A stretch of DNA of 64,000 nt from Uloborus plumipes (taxonomy: Eukaryota > Arthropoda > Arachnida > Araneae > Uloboridae): contig JAXGGA010004714.1 of assembly GCA_038373865.1 (NCBI GenBank), positions 1 to 64,000 of the forward strand, in the 5' to 3' direction. How positions within the stretch are numbered: the first letter of the stretch is position 1; the number at the start of each line of letters is the position of its first letter. Both the position numbers and the translations under genes were made by a program. Below, in pieces: positions 1-12,598 of this stretch. Under the pieces are notes generated by a model that ran no database searches, had not been told where the DNA came from, and saw only the letters and a program-made list of their open reading frames with translations.

Positions 1-330
1 GAGATAATAATAAGTTAAAAAACTACTACCTTTACCTCATACAAGTCGTCATATACAATGTACAAAAGCAATTTGATTGAATTTTTAAAGCTTCTTCAAA
101 GCAACAAGGCTGTTTACGTTTCTGTGACTATTAGTCTGTCACGATGGAATTACCCAACTGTACAACTAAAATCGCATCACCTATCAAAATTATTGAATAC
201 TTCAATGTACACACTGAGATCAACAGCTTCCCCCACGCCTTCCACCACATTATCCTCCAATCAAGTTTTGCATCGTTTAGCATCTAGAATAAGTTATCAG
301 CACACTTAGCTATCCGACAACCTCTGACAG
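1..330. other. AT-rich noncoding DNA
   Basis: No gene is supported here. The reading frame that opens at 58 is serine- and threonine-rich with no recognisable domain and looks like chance. A 17-base string, acctctgacagccacta, near 321 recurs at about 5521 and may mark a dispersed repeat. Confidence 0.4.
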
Positions 331-339
331 CCACTACAA

Positions 340-725
340 TAAATATTCAATCACGGCCTCAGCTTCCCATTTTACCCCGGTGTTTATTGAGTGGAGAAGC
401 GAGAAACCATTTTTACGGCTGGGTTCCTATAATGTCCTTTAAATTGGGACATCTTTTAAAGTCTTGGGAGGGCGCTAATAGTGGGGTATGGAGCTCCCCA
501 TTCCTGGGAAGGTTCGTCTGCTTGGGTGATGATGAATGAATATTGGATGCTGCGTTTTCGGGATGCGGGGATCCTCCCTTCCCACTTTTCCCGTGGAATT
601 TAACGACCTTTCAAAGCAGATTGGAAACAAATGCTTTAATAATGGCTATTGGGGTATTGTTCGGTTCCATTCAGGGAGTTCAAATCGGAGCTTAGTGATA
701 TTCACGTTGGGGAGTTTTTATTAAT
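340..725. promoter_or_regulatory. Candidate conserved noncoding island
   Basis: This stretch is visibly less AT-rich than its surroundings and free of simple repeats. It holds TAAT-type homeodomain cores (near 640), a GGAGCTCC palindrome near 490 and no frame longer than about 60 codons. It resembles the other islands in the window. The regulatory reading is inference from composition only. Confidence 0.25.
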
Positions 726-1076
726 GTATCTACGCGAATGTGTTGCTTGAAGTAAAATTATTGATCAATAAGTCTACCGCTTTCATTACATGCATGTGAG
801 AATGTGGTCTATTTTATGACTGTAAGCTGAATAGCCTATAACTTACTATGAAGGATAAAAATCAGTGTTACGAGAGCTCAAATTGGCGAAAATATTGCAG
901 ACATGTGTTTCTTAGTTACACGGAACGCAGAAGAAATTTTTAACGAGCGAAATGATGTTTTCATTATGATTGCTTATTTACAAATGTATTATTAAATGAC
1001 AACAATTTTTCTTCCATAAATCGCTTTTGCACAAAATAAACCGTTTTGTTTTCATAGTCTATTGCTGAAGTCTCTA

Positions 1077-1265
1077 TACTAGACAGCAACTTAACTTGAC
1101 ACTGAAACGGGCGGAGCCAATAAGAGCTCACAAGCAGTCAACGATCTCCTCTAATTCGCCAAGTAGGCTGTGACGTTTTATCTAGCTCGTTTTTCATAGG
1201 CTAATATCACGCAAACGTCACGCTGACGTCACGATGTTTTTGTCAAGAAACGTTGCAGTCTAGTA
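1077..1265. mobile_element. MITE with TA flanks and 25-bp-class terminal inverted repeats
   Basis: The ends ctatactagac (1074) and gtctagtatag (ending 1268) are exact inverse complements, and the match continues imperfectly inward for about 27 bp (ctatactagacNgcaac). Both ends are bounded by TA (1075-1076 and 1266-1267), which fits a Tc1/mariner-type non-autonomous element of 189 bp. It is less AT-rich than the flanks and carries the palindrome TGACGTCA at 1224-1231. No coding capacity. Confidence 0.7.
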
Positions 1266-1268
1266 TAG

Positions 1269-4160
1269 CAATGCTGCCTTATCGCTAGCGATATTCAAAT
1301 ACGGACTTACAGCATTTCGTAACTTTAAAAATTACCTCGTGGAGTGCGAATCATTTAAAAATACACTGAAATAAGATTATAATCATAAATGTACGTAGTC
1401 AATATTTCAAAAGCTCCCCCCCCCCCCCCTCATCCAAATATTCACAATATACTTTCATTTCTTTCAAATACCTGCAATGTTTTCTTTTTCATATAAATAG
1501 TAGCAAAGAAACACGTTATCTACAAGTGACCTTCAAAATAATCAACTTTTAGTAAATCATTACTATAAAAGTTATGCAGTACAGTCATTATTATTTTAAA
1601 TAATGGAGGACAATTGCGATCATACAATGAATTTGTACGTACTTATCATCAGTTCAAAACATTCTCTACTTTTTTCCAAACATAATAAAAAAATTCGTTT
1701 CTACATGAATTACAGCTAGAAAACTCATATCCGTATAAGCGAAGTAAAATATGTTCCCAGTATTCTTTTTTAGAATTATGGCATTGAAAAAATCTTAGGA
1801 ACAGGATTCAACTTTAAGGGAAACATACACAATATAATTAAAACTATTTTGTAGGAGATTATCTCTGCATTAAGAAATAAATAGTTACTCAATACATTTA
1901 ACAAAGCTATGAACTAACATCTTAAAAAATATAAACTCCTATTTAATAATATTGAAGAATTAATACGCTGTCAAAGAAAAAGGCAATTCGATCTAAAAGG
2001 ATTTTCTGTTGTTTATTTTTTACTTTCGTAAATAGAAACTTGATACCACGCTCCGAAAGAGAGAGAAAAAGTGAAATGCGATGTCTAAATCCCCTTTTCT
2101 AGAACGAAAATAACGCTTTAACCTGTCAAAACTAGCCTTTCGATCAATTTCAGAAACAGGATTTTATCTAACGTATTTATGTTTTTGGACAGAAAGACCG
2201 AAAGAGAGAAAAAAGAAACTGAAAAATGAAGACTAATTTATATAAAAGATGAAAGGAATATTCAAACGGGAAAATTTAAATGCATTTGGAAATATTTTTG
2301 TGTTACATGCATCAAGAATTCATGAGAACATTTTCCTTATACTTTTTCCTAAGAACAATTTATGATTTATTATTTACTCCAAAATAAAGTAGAAAAATAC
2401 AAAGCAGAAAAGGAAAAATAAATGAAACAAAATTGTCCTATTTCAGAGAGGCAAGAGAGTAAAAAATTCATATTTATTTTCTCCAAACTGAATACTAGTA
2501 GAAAATAGCAAATAAAACACGTCAAAAAGCTATTCCAACATAAAACGTGAAGAAATAACTAAGCATTAAATGGCAGGATTAAAATAAAAGTTTTCGGAGA
2601 GAACGTTAAAAGAGTAAAATAAGAATGAAAGCATAAACCACTAGAATATGGATGTGATAAAAAAAAAAGGATGAAAAGCCTTTTTGCAGAAAAAGTAAAA
2701 AATGAAGAATAGAAGGTTTTTTTACTCTCTATTAATATTAATAGATTAATTTGGAAAAAAATCTGAGTGCTTATAAAAGAAGATATATTTGTCTTAATAA
2801 TATAAGATATTAGTTTAATAAATATTGAATGATTTATGAATATCATGTATATTTAAATGTTTTATATAAAGAAAAGTTTTTGTCTAATGTGAAATGGTAG
2901 ACCGTCAAACAAGGCTCGAAAAATAGAATTACTTTTTCATTGATAAAAAGCACTATTTTTCTAGATTCAAGCATCATGCCTTATCATTTGTTTAAGTATT
3001 AATTTACACTCTGTAAGATAAATTATGTAAAGCTTGAAAAGTGAATGTAAGAACCTTTTTTTTTTTGGTCGAGATACTTCATTTCCATATTTTATTTTTT
3101 GATCTGAATCTTTATTTCTTCAAAAAAAGCTTAACATATTAGCAAATATAAATAATTTGAGCGAAAATTTAAGGCATTAATATAACCTGAATTAAACTGC
3201 GTAATTTCTTCGGAAAAAGTTTATTTGGAGGAGATTTTGAAGTACAATACGTTCATAAAAGGTTTTTTTAATTTAGTTATTTTAATATTTTTTTTTTTTG
3301 AACAGCTCAAAAATGTTCAACATTAGCGACTGAGGGAGAAATGCTACACTGTATGTGAAAAACCCAATAAGTCTAAAAATAGTTTTTTGTTAATTTTTTT
3401 TTCATTGTTTTTCTTTTTTTTTATTTTTAAGATCTGTATTAACTGAGTTTAAGGGTACTATAGATTGCCGCTAAAAGAAAAGTATTTCCTTTTTTTTTCT
3501 AGTGGTAATTAGCAGTATCTGCTTTTATCGCTGCATTGGGCAGGTAAACGGGAATATCTACTTTATTGCTATTTACCTTCTCATAACCGTTGTCCGGAGA
3601 TCGCTGCCAAAACGAGGATTAAGACGCAAAAACTGTTTTCACGATACCCTTTATATCTAAACCAAGGGCAAGCGCTAAGAGGTCACGGAAAGTAGTTGCC
3701 ACCTTCCAAAAATTACTTTTGCTAAAAAATTTGTAGGAAGATTCGGCAAATTTGAAGACAATTTGTCAATACTACACACTTTTAGATGATGCCTAAGGGG
3801 CTTCTCATTAGATGTAGGTATGCGCGCCTAAGCGCATTTTATCATTCTGTGAAACTGGAAATTTCCTCCCTATCAAATATTTAACTCCAGGGCGTCCCTG
3901 AGCGCAAGACATGCTTAACTTTATTATTTAGTGAAATAATCACACTTCATTTCAAATAATTTCGTAGAAAACATTTTGGAATTTTATATATCTTAGACTT
4001 TTTCCCCCTTCATTTACTTTTCGTATCTGTGTTCTCAAAACAATAAAACATAACTATTTCTTGCTAATATACAGTTCTAAAATATAACATACGAGGAAAC
4101 ACAAGCAAAACTTGACAGACGACAATTAAGTTAGAACAAGAATTTAGCTTTAAAATTTAG
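1269..4160. other. AT-rich noncoding DNA with homopolymers
   Basis: No gene seen. It contains a run of 14 C at 1416-1429, several T runs (3058-3066, 3291-3300, 3413-3422) and long AT-rich sequence. A less AT-rich patch at 3520-3700 has no coding signature. Confidence 0.4.
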
Positions 4161-4283
4161 ACTCATCCGGTGTGAACAGGATAAGGAACATTTCTGACAG
4201 GAAAACGAAGAGTACACTGGTGTGCGACTACAAAATCCAACAATGCAGTTACATTTATTCCTAGAAGTTGCTATTTCGCATAA
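4161..4283. repeat. Diverged direct repeat, copy A
   Basis: This block matches 4565-4686 in the same orientation with scattered substitutions and small gaps. Shared anchors are ctcatcNggtgtg, ggataagg, acatttctga and gaagttgct. No coding frame is kept in either copy. It may be part of an older dispersed element or a local duplication. Confidence 0.6.
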
Positions 4284-4564
4284 TAATCTCATGCAAAATA
4301 AGCCCTGCTTATATAGGTTATTGTATATTTCCAGCATTTGTAGATAGCACTGTTTCACTTTAAAGTGATGCAGTGATAAATATTTTCCATCTGCATCAGT
4401 GGAAAGTAGAGAGTTTTCTTTTTTTGTATATTTTTTGCTATCCTTAAAACATGACTTTTTTTTATAAATCTATGTGATAAAAAAAGTTTTCCAACGCAGT
4501 TGCAGGGGCGAAAGTTATATTTCGGAAGAACTGAAAAAAAAAAAAAAAAAACTTTACATACACC

Positions 4565-4686
4565 CCTCATCTGGTGTGGACTGGATAAGGGAACTAAGAA
4601 CATTTCTGATGGGAGTCCACTGATGGACGACCACAAAAGCTGACTATGCAGCAACACAGATATGGAAGTTGCTGTTCCACACGATA
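4565..4686. repeat. Diverged direct repeat, copy B
   Basis: Second copy of the repeat at 4161-4283, about 400 bp away. It has the same order of anchors, with an insertion (ctaaga) relative to copy A and a shorter middle. Confidence 0.6.
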
Positions 4687-4689
4687 AAA

Positions 4690-5368
4690 CGGAAGGAAGA
4701 AAGGACTCCCATCCCAACAGTATAGTCCCAAGGATTACTGTGAGTCATACAGTAAAGTAAACAGAACCTGATTGATGACGTTTCTTCTGTTGGATGTATA
4801 AAATAAGCTTTAACAGTTGCGATCCTCATGGGGCGACACCAATGGGCTTTTATGGAGGGTGGATAGTTATTGATCTTTGTTGAGAGGAGGCTGTTTTCAT
4901 GCCATAACTCTCCGCTTTTAGTGGAATGATGAAGATGTTTTAGGGTGATTATGACAGGAGATAACTCGAGAAGGGGCGATATAAAATAGAGTTTAGTGCT
5001 CAGAGCCTAGTTTATGCATAGTGCTTTGGAGGAATTTCATCAGTGTGAGGATGGATGAGGTACACACGTACTCGTTTATGCATGTGTTGAAGATAAAATG
5101 TGTAGAATTTTGGAGGCTAAAAATCAGCTGATTAAGATGAAGTAAAATTTTAGTACCGCGTTCAAAACCGAAAAAAATAATGATAAAAAGCTGTTGTAAA
5201 GTGTCAAAATAAGTAAAAGTAGGAGCGATGCACTCATGTTGACGAGTTGGAAAGTAATTTTTCTCAAGCTCATATTTTTGTAAGAATTAGTAATGTTATA
5301 AATAAGATGTAAGTTAATCATTTTTATTGTTACTTCAGTACATAACCTAAAAGTATTCATTTAAAAAT
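4690..5368. other. Noncoding DNA
   Basis: No gene, RNA or clear repeat is seen. The region 4700-5060 is somewhat less AT-rich than its flanks but shows no coding frame. Confidence 0.35.
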
Positions 5369-5970
5369 AAAACACACACACATACAGATTGAACTCTCAA
5401 ATACCAAGCTATGATTAAATAACTCTTTTTAATTAAATAGCTTTGATGAAGCTTATTTTACATTTACTTTTGATTTACTAAGATATTTTACTAAGTAACG
5501 AACATCTTCTTTTCCTTTAGACCTCTGACAGCCACTAATAAAATAATAATAATAAATGACTTATTTGTTTAAAAACACACATACCCACACACGTATTGAA
5601 CTTTTAATTACCAAGCTTAAAATTAGCAAACCCTTCTTTAGTTAAATAGTTTTGAGGCAACCTGATTTACATTTACTATTAATTTAAACTACTCGGCTAT
5701 TTTACTACTCGGTAATTTGACTAGTTTTCTTTTCCTTTACAAATGAAGACTTTGTTTATTTCAAAAAAAAAAAAAACACTCACACGCACACATACATATT
5801 AAACTTTCAACTAGCAAGCTATATAATTAAAAACCCCCGTTTTAATTAAACAGTTTTGAGGAAGCTTATTTGATATTTACTTTTCATTTTAATTACTCGG
5901 CTATTTAACTAAGTAACGAATATTTCGTTTCTTTGATCAAATGAAATGACTCAATTATTTTTTTGAAACA
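5369..5970. repeat. Degenerate tandem repeat, three units of about 200 bp
   Basis: Each unit begins with a CA-rich tract (5370, 5573, 5775), followed by cataNNNattNaacttt, accaagcta, an AT tract, ttttgaNgaagcttat, tttacatttac, actcggctatttNact and cttttccttt. Unit starts are about 203 bp apart. Substitutions and indels are frequent, so the array is old. No open frame crosses the units. Confidence 0.75.
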
Positions 5971-6880
5971 ATCAAAATTTATCTACGCACTAGTTTATAA
6001 ATATACTTGTAATGTAGCATATACTTAAACATTTTTAGCTCCAAAAGCTTTTCTATTTGAATTTATTTTCTGAAAAATAAAAGAAGTGCTTTATCCCTCA
6101 CTTCAAATTCTAACTTAAATTTATCTTTCAATAATTAAATAAATAAATAAGAAAAACAAAATAAAAAAAATATTGAAAACAAAAATATTTAATTCAGCAC
6201 TATTTGTTAAGAGGAGCAATTGATTTTTCGATATTAACTATCAATGCCATTTTATAAAAAAAAAAATCTTTTTCTTAAAAATGCTTTTTTTTTTTTAAGT
6301 CATTGCGTCCTTTGATAGTATGTTCCAGAGCTCAGTACTTTTGAATGTCCAGAATGATCTATCTTAATACCGCCACGATTATATAAAAATTTATTGCTAA
6401 ACATCAGAAAGATCATATTTTCCTTTATATCACTAGCACTTTTTTATTCGCTATAATTTTTCTTTATTTCTAGTACTCTAGTTAGTATGCGAAGTTCATT
6501 CAACAGATTTACAACAATAGTCACCAGATTTACGGAGCCACTGGGCAACCAAAACAGTCTGAATCCTACCATGAGCTCACTTCAAATTCTAAATAATAAT
6601 ATAATACCTATTGTATAAATAATATTTATTTTCTTAAGGAGAGCAAAAATAATAAGTAAATAAATAGAGAACAAAAATAAGCCTATTATATTTTCAGTTA
6701 TTTATTTATTATGCGCTAAAAATACAATCAAATTAGCACTGCTAAGCCTTTTCCTATACTTTTTTTTATTAATGCCAACAAAATGATCTGCAGCTCAACG
6801 CGAATTTTGGGGAAATACGAAAGATTAATTTAAAAAAAACCAATAACACAATAAATATTCTACAGTCTAATCCACCGAAC
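5971..6880. other. AT-rich noncoding DNA
   Basis: Very AT-rich sequence with A and T homopolymers near 6258 and 6287. No gene or structured repeat is seen. Confidence 0.4.
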
Positions 6881-7500
6881 ACGGTTCCCTGAAAATAAGC
6901 TCGCGATCGACGGCATCCTCTAATCTACATCAAAAGGAAACTTCCAACTAGCAAACCATCGGAAGTTATAAAACGACAACATCCAAAACGCGAAATCCTT
7001 CTCCGAAAATCCTCACTAGCGCAGAGCGCATCTCGCATCTCCGAAACTGAAACGACTTCCTGCGTGTAAGGATAATGAGGAAGTATCATAGAGGAGGAGG
7101 AGGAGGCAGGGAGAATGACAAAGTCGGATGAAGAAAAAAAAAATAATAATAAAAATAAATAAATATGCACGTGCTCATTCGACTCCACAAGAATTCGAGT
7201 CCGCTCCAGTACGCACGCACGTGTCTCGGGAGCGATTTTCCTGTGAAATGTCAACATGGATTTGAGATTCGCCGCTTCTCCATGGCAATTGAAAATAAAG
7301 CGACAATTGCGAGGTGGGATCAAGAGCTGACAAGGGGAACGAGGAGGATAATCAAGGCTTATCCCAGGAGATCCAGGCTGCTGACAAAGGTCGGGCTTTT
7401 CGGACATTTTACATTGAATTGTTGGGAATCTAACAATGGTACTCGGGTTGAAAATCTCGAGTGGGGAATGATCAGGGAGGAAAAAACTGTTAATTTGTAG
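6880..7500. promoter_or_regulatory. Candidate conserved noncoding island with E-box
   Basis: This block stands out by lower AT content and by long frames open on both strands (7165-7500 plus; 6925-7407 minus). Neither translation shows a domain, and both fit chance openness in less AT-rich DNA. It includes a GAG/AGG tract at 7091-7106 and the palindrome GCACGTGC at 7167-7174. A coding exon was considered, but no convincing splice-bounded frame was found. Confidence 0.3.
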
Positions 7501-8244
7501 TCAGCAATTATAAGTTGAAAATCAACAATGTTTTTTATCAGCGACTAATCTTGGCATGCAGAATATTTGCTTTGCAAATTTACAATCAGCGTTTTGCCCT
7601 TTGAAGTGACAAATGTTTTTGTTGGGGATGTCCATAAAAATGTCCACTTTTTTTCAACAAATTTGCCTTTTTGGAAACAAAGTGTCACATTTCACCTTGC
7701 CCTTATCACGTTGTTTTTCATAAGAATATTGTTATTAAAAAAACGTGTGATGTGACACTTCTTGTATCACAATTTCCTGAATCCCTCTCTCTCCCAAAGC
7801 ATGACGTTTTTTTAGACGACTCCCTTAGCTGAGAAGAACAGTTTTGTTTGTAGACAACTGATTGCAAGTGCTTACTAATAACCGATTTGGGATCACTGTG
7901 AGAGGAAGAGGGCATGTAAGGGGAGTAATCCTTCCCTCCATTCTAAGAAAATAATAATTTCCAGATCAACTTTTACGACCATGGAACCCGAAGATATATT
8001 TTTTTTTTGAATTTTCGGGATTATTCATTGATTCTTCGTATTTTTCAATTAACCCTTAAATTCGAGCCTCAGTTAGTTCTGATAATTCTTTCGCTATGGG
8101 ACTAAGCGAGGAATACAATCCTTGTACTCCTCTTTACTATTCAGAAAATCTCACTTTACTCTTTCGATGGTAATTACTCTCAGATTGCGAACAGCTGTTC
8201 TGATTACTAAATTCAGCATATATCTACCCTGGCAAAATTTAGTG
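7501..8244. other. Noncoding DNA
   Basis: No gene seen. Between 7600 and 7770 the string tgacac/gtgtca recurs in both orientations (about 7680 and 7751), which may be the remains of a small inverted-repeat element. Confidence 0.3.
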
Positions 8245-8256
8245 TTCCACGTGGAA
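8245..8256. promoter_or_regulatory. 12-bp palindrome containing CACGTG
   Basis: TTCCACGTGGAA is a perfect palindrome centred on the CACGTG E-box core, the type bound by bHLH dimers. One site alone is weak evidence of function, but it adjoins the less AT-rich block at 8290-8640. Confidence 0.3.
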
Positions 8257-8289
8257 TTTCCAACTTCAAAGGTGCTATGAGACTAAAAA

Positions 8290-8640
8290 CATTGGAGTAC
8301 CTTTAATATACATCATTAAATGAAACATACCGAATCATGAGCAACAAAACTTGCAAAACTCAACTGGCTATAAGCACCCCAAAAACTCAGCAAGCAATTA
8401 TCTCCGCCATGTCATCAACACAATTAGCAAAGGTTACTTTAAAGAGTTCTAGGCACCTGTGGGCAATTACAATCTACGGAACAAATGAGTTGCAAGCTAC
8501 TCGAAAATTGAAGATATCAAACAATCAGGCGTAAATCAACTGAACGGGGAAATAATGGACAGGTGCAGAGCGAAAATTATCCTCCCAACTGGCTTTAAAA
8601 TCCGAAAGCAAGTCACGATGGTTACCGGATAATTTCCTGT
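8290..8640. promoter_or_regulatory. Candidate conserved noncoding island
   Basis: Balanced composition, no simple repeats and no coding signature. The plus frame 8337-8534 is threonine- and serine-rich without a domain. Possible regulatory DNA, judged only by contrast with the surroundings. Confidence 0.22.
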
Positions 8641-8649
8641 TTATATTAT

Positions 8650-9636
8650 TTTCATTTTCTGCTGCTGAGTAATCTAGCGCTTCGAGGAGTAATTATACTG
8701 CTGAAGTAAATTAGATTTTTGTCTTTTCGTTTGCAAATTTATATAAGAGTTGTGGATTAAATTACGGAAATTACATTGCTTGCTAAATCTGAACTAGAAG
8801 TTTGCTTCTACATTGCATTTGGGAAATTTGCTGTACTAAAAATTAAATCCGAGCAGTTTAGGGGAACTCATCTTCTCCTTTCATTATAAAAATCTACTTT
8901 TACGATATTCTGGTTACCATAAGGTTGCCTATGGGTTTACAAGCGTAAAATCTTAAAGACCGGAATATCCTTATTGTTTACTAATGGGGACTGGTGCATA
9001 TCAAATATGTTGTCAATAATTCCTCTAAAAGTTCCCCTTAAAAATTAATATCTCTAGGAAAGCTGGATCAGCAGTTGCTCCTGGTCTGTATCAAAAACCA
9101 AAGTTATTTTCAAGAGCCCATACAACCTGGTAAACCACATTCAAAAATCAAATATTTTTTGAGGATAAGTGCTTGTTTTCTTGTGTTCCAATTTACCCCA
9201 TGCAATGTTCCGACATATCCCTCCATAGGTTATGTTGAAGCATTTTTTCGACTGTTCCATTAACGTTCATTTTTTCTTACATATAGTTTTAAAAAGAAAT
9301 TGATTAAAAAAAATAGCTGACATTCAATGTTATAAGATGAGCCAAAGTGAGTGAGTGACTCAATAGCTTCAACTAATTGAGTTACAAATCAAAACGAAAA
9401 CAATGTTTCTACACACCTCGCTCTCTTCTATACCGCACTGAAATATTTATAAAACTTCAAACCTCCTGCAGTTAATTCAGAACTTAAGCTTTGCTTCACG
9501 AGTTGATATTCTTTTCCTATCGTCTACTTTGAAAATTTTGTAAAATTTCAAAGGTACATATCATCATAACATTATACTTGGAGAACTCTATCAAAAAGTT
9601 TTATTCCAATAAGGTATGATGTTTCATTGGAGATTT

Positions 9637-9638
<2 letters not shown>
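8650..9638. other. Noncoding DNA
   Basis: No gene, repeat or structured element recognised. Confidence 0.35.

Positions 9639-9711
<73 letters not shown>
9639..9711. repeat. (AT)n microsatellite
   Basis: About 36 AT dinucleotides with one register slip near 9681. Confidence 0.95.
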
Positions 9712-9712
<1 letters not shown>

Positions 9713-9968
9713 GAAGAATTTTAGCACATTTGTGTGTATTTTTAAAGACATATTATATGTATAAAAAATAAGAGTTGAAATCCGAGCATAAGAGATTCCC
9801 TATGAATTAACTCAAGTTTTGAATAACCGTGAAACCATGCCTCCATTCTATCTACGTCAACTTCGATTTGCTAGCAATACATTTGCAAAGTCAATCAAAC
9901 TCTCATTTGGTAAGACATGAAATTTCTTCAGTTCAAAATAGCAAAAGAAGAAATAGTACAGCTTAATA

Positions 9969-11496
9969 CACTGCGATGCAAAAGTTTAGACAAAATGCAA
10001 GTATGTGAATAAAAAGAAAACTATTCAACGAAATGCTTTCAAATTTCTACTGCAGGTACACAATATGGTCCCAAATACGTGTCTGGAGTTCTTATAACTA
10101 TAACTGGAATCAAATTTTGGATATTACCAAAGATATTTTTTTACATTGTTGCAAAAGTTTAGACAATAGTCAGATTTTAAGCAAATATCCCTTGAAATGT
10201 GATTGGTGAAGGAAATGCGGGACTGTATTATTCATTTATAAAGTGCAGAGATTGCTGAATAAATAATCAAAATCTCAAAAGCTCTTTAGTTCTCGTGTAA
10301 AGAAGATGAGAAAGTTTGGAAGCCGAAATTTGAAAATGATCCTACTGTATTAATTTTTTGTCCTTTAAATCGGTTCTAGTATGGTAGTACTTTGTTTTTT
10401 ACTTTGTGGAGAGCAAATTCAGACATTCGTATCGATCAAAAAGTCCAAGAAAAATGATATTTCTTAAGGATGAAGGAATTGAAAAAACGGCTCAGACTGA
10501 CGATTCGCCCCTTAATCCTACAAAACTTCAACTTGGGTCAAAAACAGCACGTGACAGCATAAGTAGATAAACAACTGAATCGGAATGCATAAAAAAAACA
10601 AAGAATTGTGCCTGAGCCTTTTCGGACAGAGTGTCCCAAATAAGCTGGATTTTAATGTGAAAAGCAACATATGTATCATCGTGACTAAAAAATGAATGGT
10701 GCTTTCTTTGATAAAAATTATTGAAATTGGGATGGCCTAGATGGATTATAATTCTTTTCGCGGGACTTGAGAAATATCCAATGATTATATGCTGAGCTGC
10801 TTTTACCAATAAAATCTGGCTTATTTGGGACACTCTGTCCGAAAAGGCTCAGGCACAATTCTTTGTTTTTTTTTATGCATTCCGATTCAGTTGTTTATCT
10901 ACTTATGCTGTCACGTGCTATTTTTGACCCAAGTTGAAGTTTTGTAGGATTAAGGGGCGAATCGTCAGTCTGAGCCGTTTTTTCAATTCCTTCATCCTTC
11001 AGAAATATAATTTTTCTTGAACTTTTTGACCGATACACATGTCTGAATTTGCTCTCCACAAAGTAAAAAACAATGTACTACCATACTAGAGCAGATTTAA
11101 AAGACAAAAAATTAATAAAGTAGGTTCATATTCAAATTTCGGCTTTTAAACTTTCTCATCTTCTTTATACGGGAGCTAAAGAGCTTTTGAGATTTTGATT
11201 ATTTATTCAGCAATCTCTGCACTTTATAAATGAATAATACAGTCCCGCATTTCCTTCACCAATCACATTTCAAGGGATATTTGCATAAAATCTGACTATT
11301 GTCTAAACTTTTGCAACAATGTAAAAAAATATCTTTTGTAATATCCAAACTTTGATTCCAGTTATAGTTATAAGAACTCCAGACACGTATTTGGGACCAT
11401 ATTGTGTACCTGCAGTAGAAATTTGAAAGCATTTCGTTGAATAGTTTTCTTTTTATTCACATATTTGCATTTTGTCTAAACTTTTGCATCGCAGTG
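9969..11496. mobile_element. Foldback DNA transposon of Tc1-like IR/DR type
   Basis: The element is a 1528-bp near-complete inverted repeat. The arms 9969 to about 10654 and about 10810 to 11496 are almost identical over some 690 bp each, around a spacer of about 155 bp. Ends are CACTGCGATGCAAAAG and its inverse complement, flanked by TA (9967-9968 and 11497-11498), the Tc1/mariner target duplication. The 16-mer GCAAAAGTTTAGACAA occurs at 9978 and again at 10151, and its mirror copies lie at 11299 and 11472, so each arm has two copies exactly 173 bp apart. That matches the IR/DR binding-site layout of some Tc1-like transposons. No transposase frame was recognised, so the copy is presumably non-autonomous. 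Confidence 0.88.
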
Positions 11497-11498
11497 TA

Positions 11499-12598
11499 TT
11501 TCCTAAACTTTATTTAGAGAGCTTTTTAAAAGGCTCATCGCACCCATTTTGTAGAGCTTGTTAGTTTTTAATTAATAAAAGAAAAATACATAAATGAATC
11601 TTTCAACCTTATTCTCGCTTGGGAATAGCATTTCTATTACGGTGAATAAAAAGGTAGAGCAATCAAATAAATGGGGGAATAACTGAGCTCTAAAAATAAC
11701 TCGATAGAAAAACTAACATTTTTCACTGTTTAGATGATTGTTGAACTAATGCGTTACATTTGCGAAAATTAAATAAAGGTTTTCTTTATTAATGTCACAA
11801 AATAATGAAAAAAAAAATCTCTTAATGATCTAAAACGTAATATAAATCTTCGTAGCAGTAATTCAGGCTGGTATCAGTCTTTACATTTAATTTTAAAACT
11901 CTTCTTCTGTTAAAACTTTCTTTTATCATTCATGCTTTTTGTAAAAGAAAGCTTCAGGCGTACAAGGGAACTTATTTTTGTTACCCTGCCAAAATCGGAA
12001 AAAGAATTCTTTAAGAATAGTTCACTTTTCCAGGAAAGATCTAATCTCGTAACATTCAAATGATTAAGGATAGCCATTCACACTATCAGCATAAGTTTTA
12101 TTCGAGAATAACAACGCCGCAAATTTTTTAGAAGTAGAGTTTTATGTCTTCTGCTTTCTTCCCAAATTCTGAAAAATGGTACGACGGAGTCTACATCAGT
12201 TCTCATTAAATAAAAGAAAAGTACTTTTAATGACTTTCCTAACTAATATTAATATGTCTGATATTCGCATTTGGGGAGCAATTTAGTTTGTGCAGGGTCT
12301 TTGTCCTACTCCAACGATCGTTTTCAAACAGATTATACGCCCTGTTTTCTTCATGAAAAAAGAGCAGATTATTACAACCATTTTTTCCAATTAAAACTAG
12401 GCATCCCAAATCGAAATAAATCACAAACCCGACACGGCGTCTATAGCGTAACTCCTAAAAAGTCTGTGGACTAGCTGTGGTAAGAAGACTGGCTTTGAAT
12501 TAGTTTAATTCGTCAAGGGACAATAAAATATAACTCGACATTTCAGAGTTGGGATATCATCGTAATATTTGACTGGGGATTTTTATTTTTGTTATTCG
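11499..12598. other. AT-rich noncoding DNA
   Basis: No gene seen. Short frames on both strands overlap around 12240-12470 without recognisable content. Confidence 0.35.

Noticed and set aside
6925..7500. Frames of 160 codons (minus) and 111 codons (plus) that could be an exon
   Set aside because: They overlap on opposite strands, carry no domain, and include simple-repeat translation (poly-Ser, poly-Phe). Lower AT content alone explains the openness.
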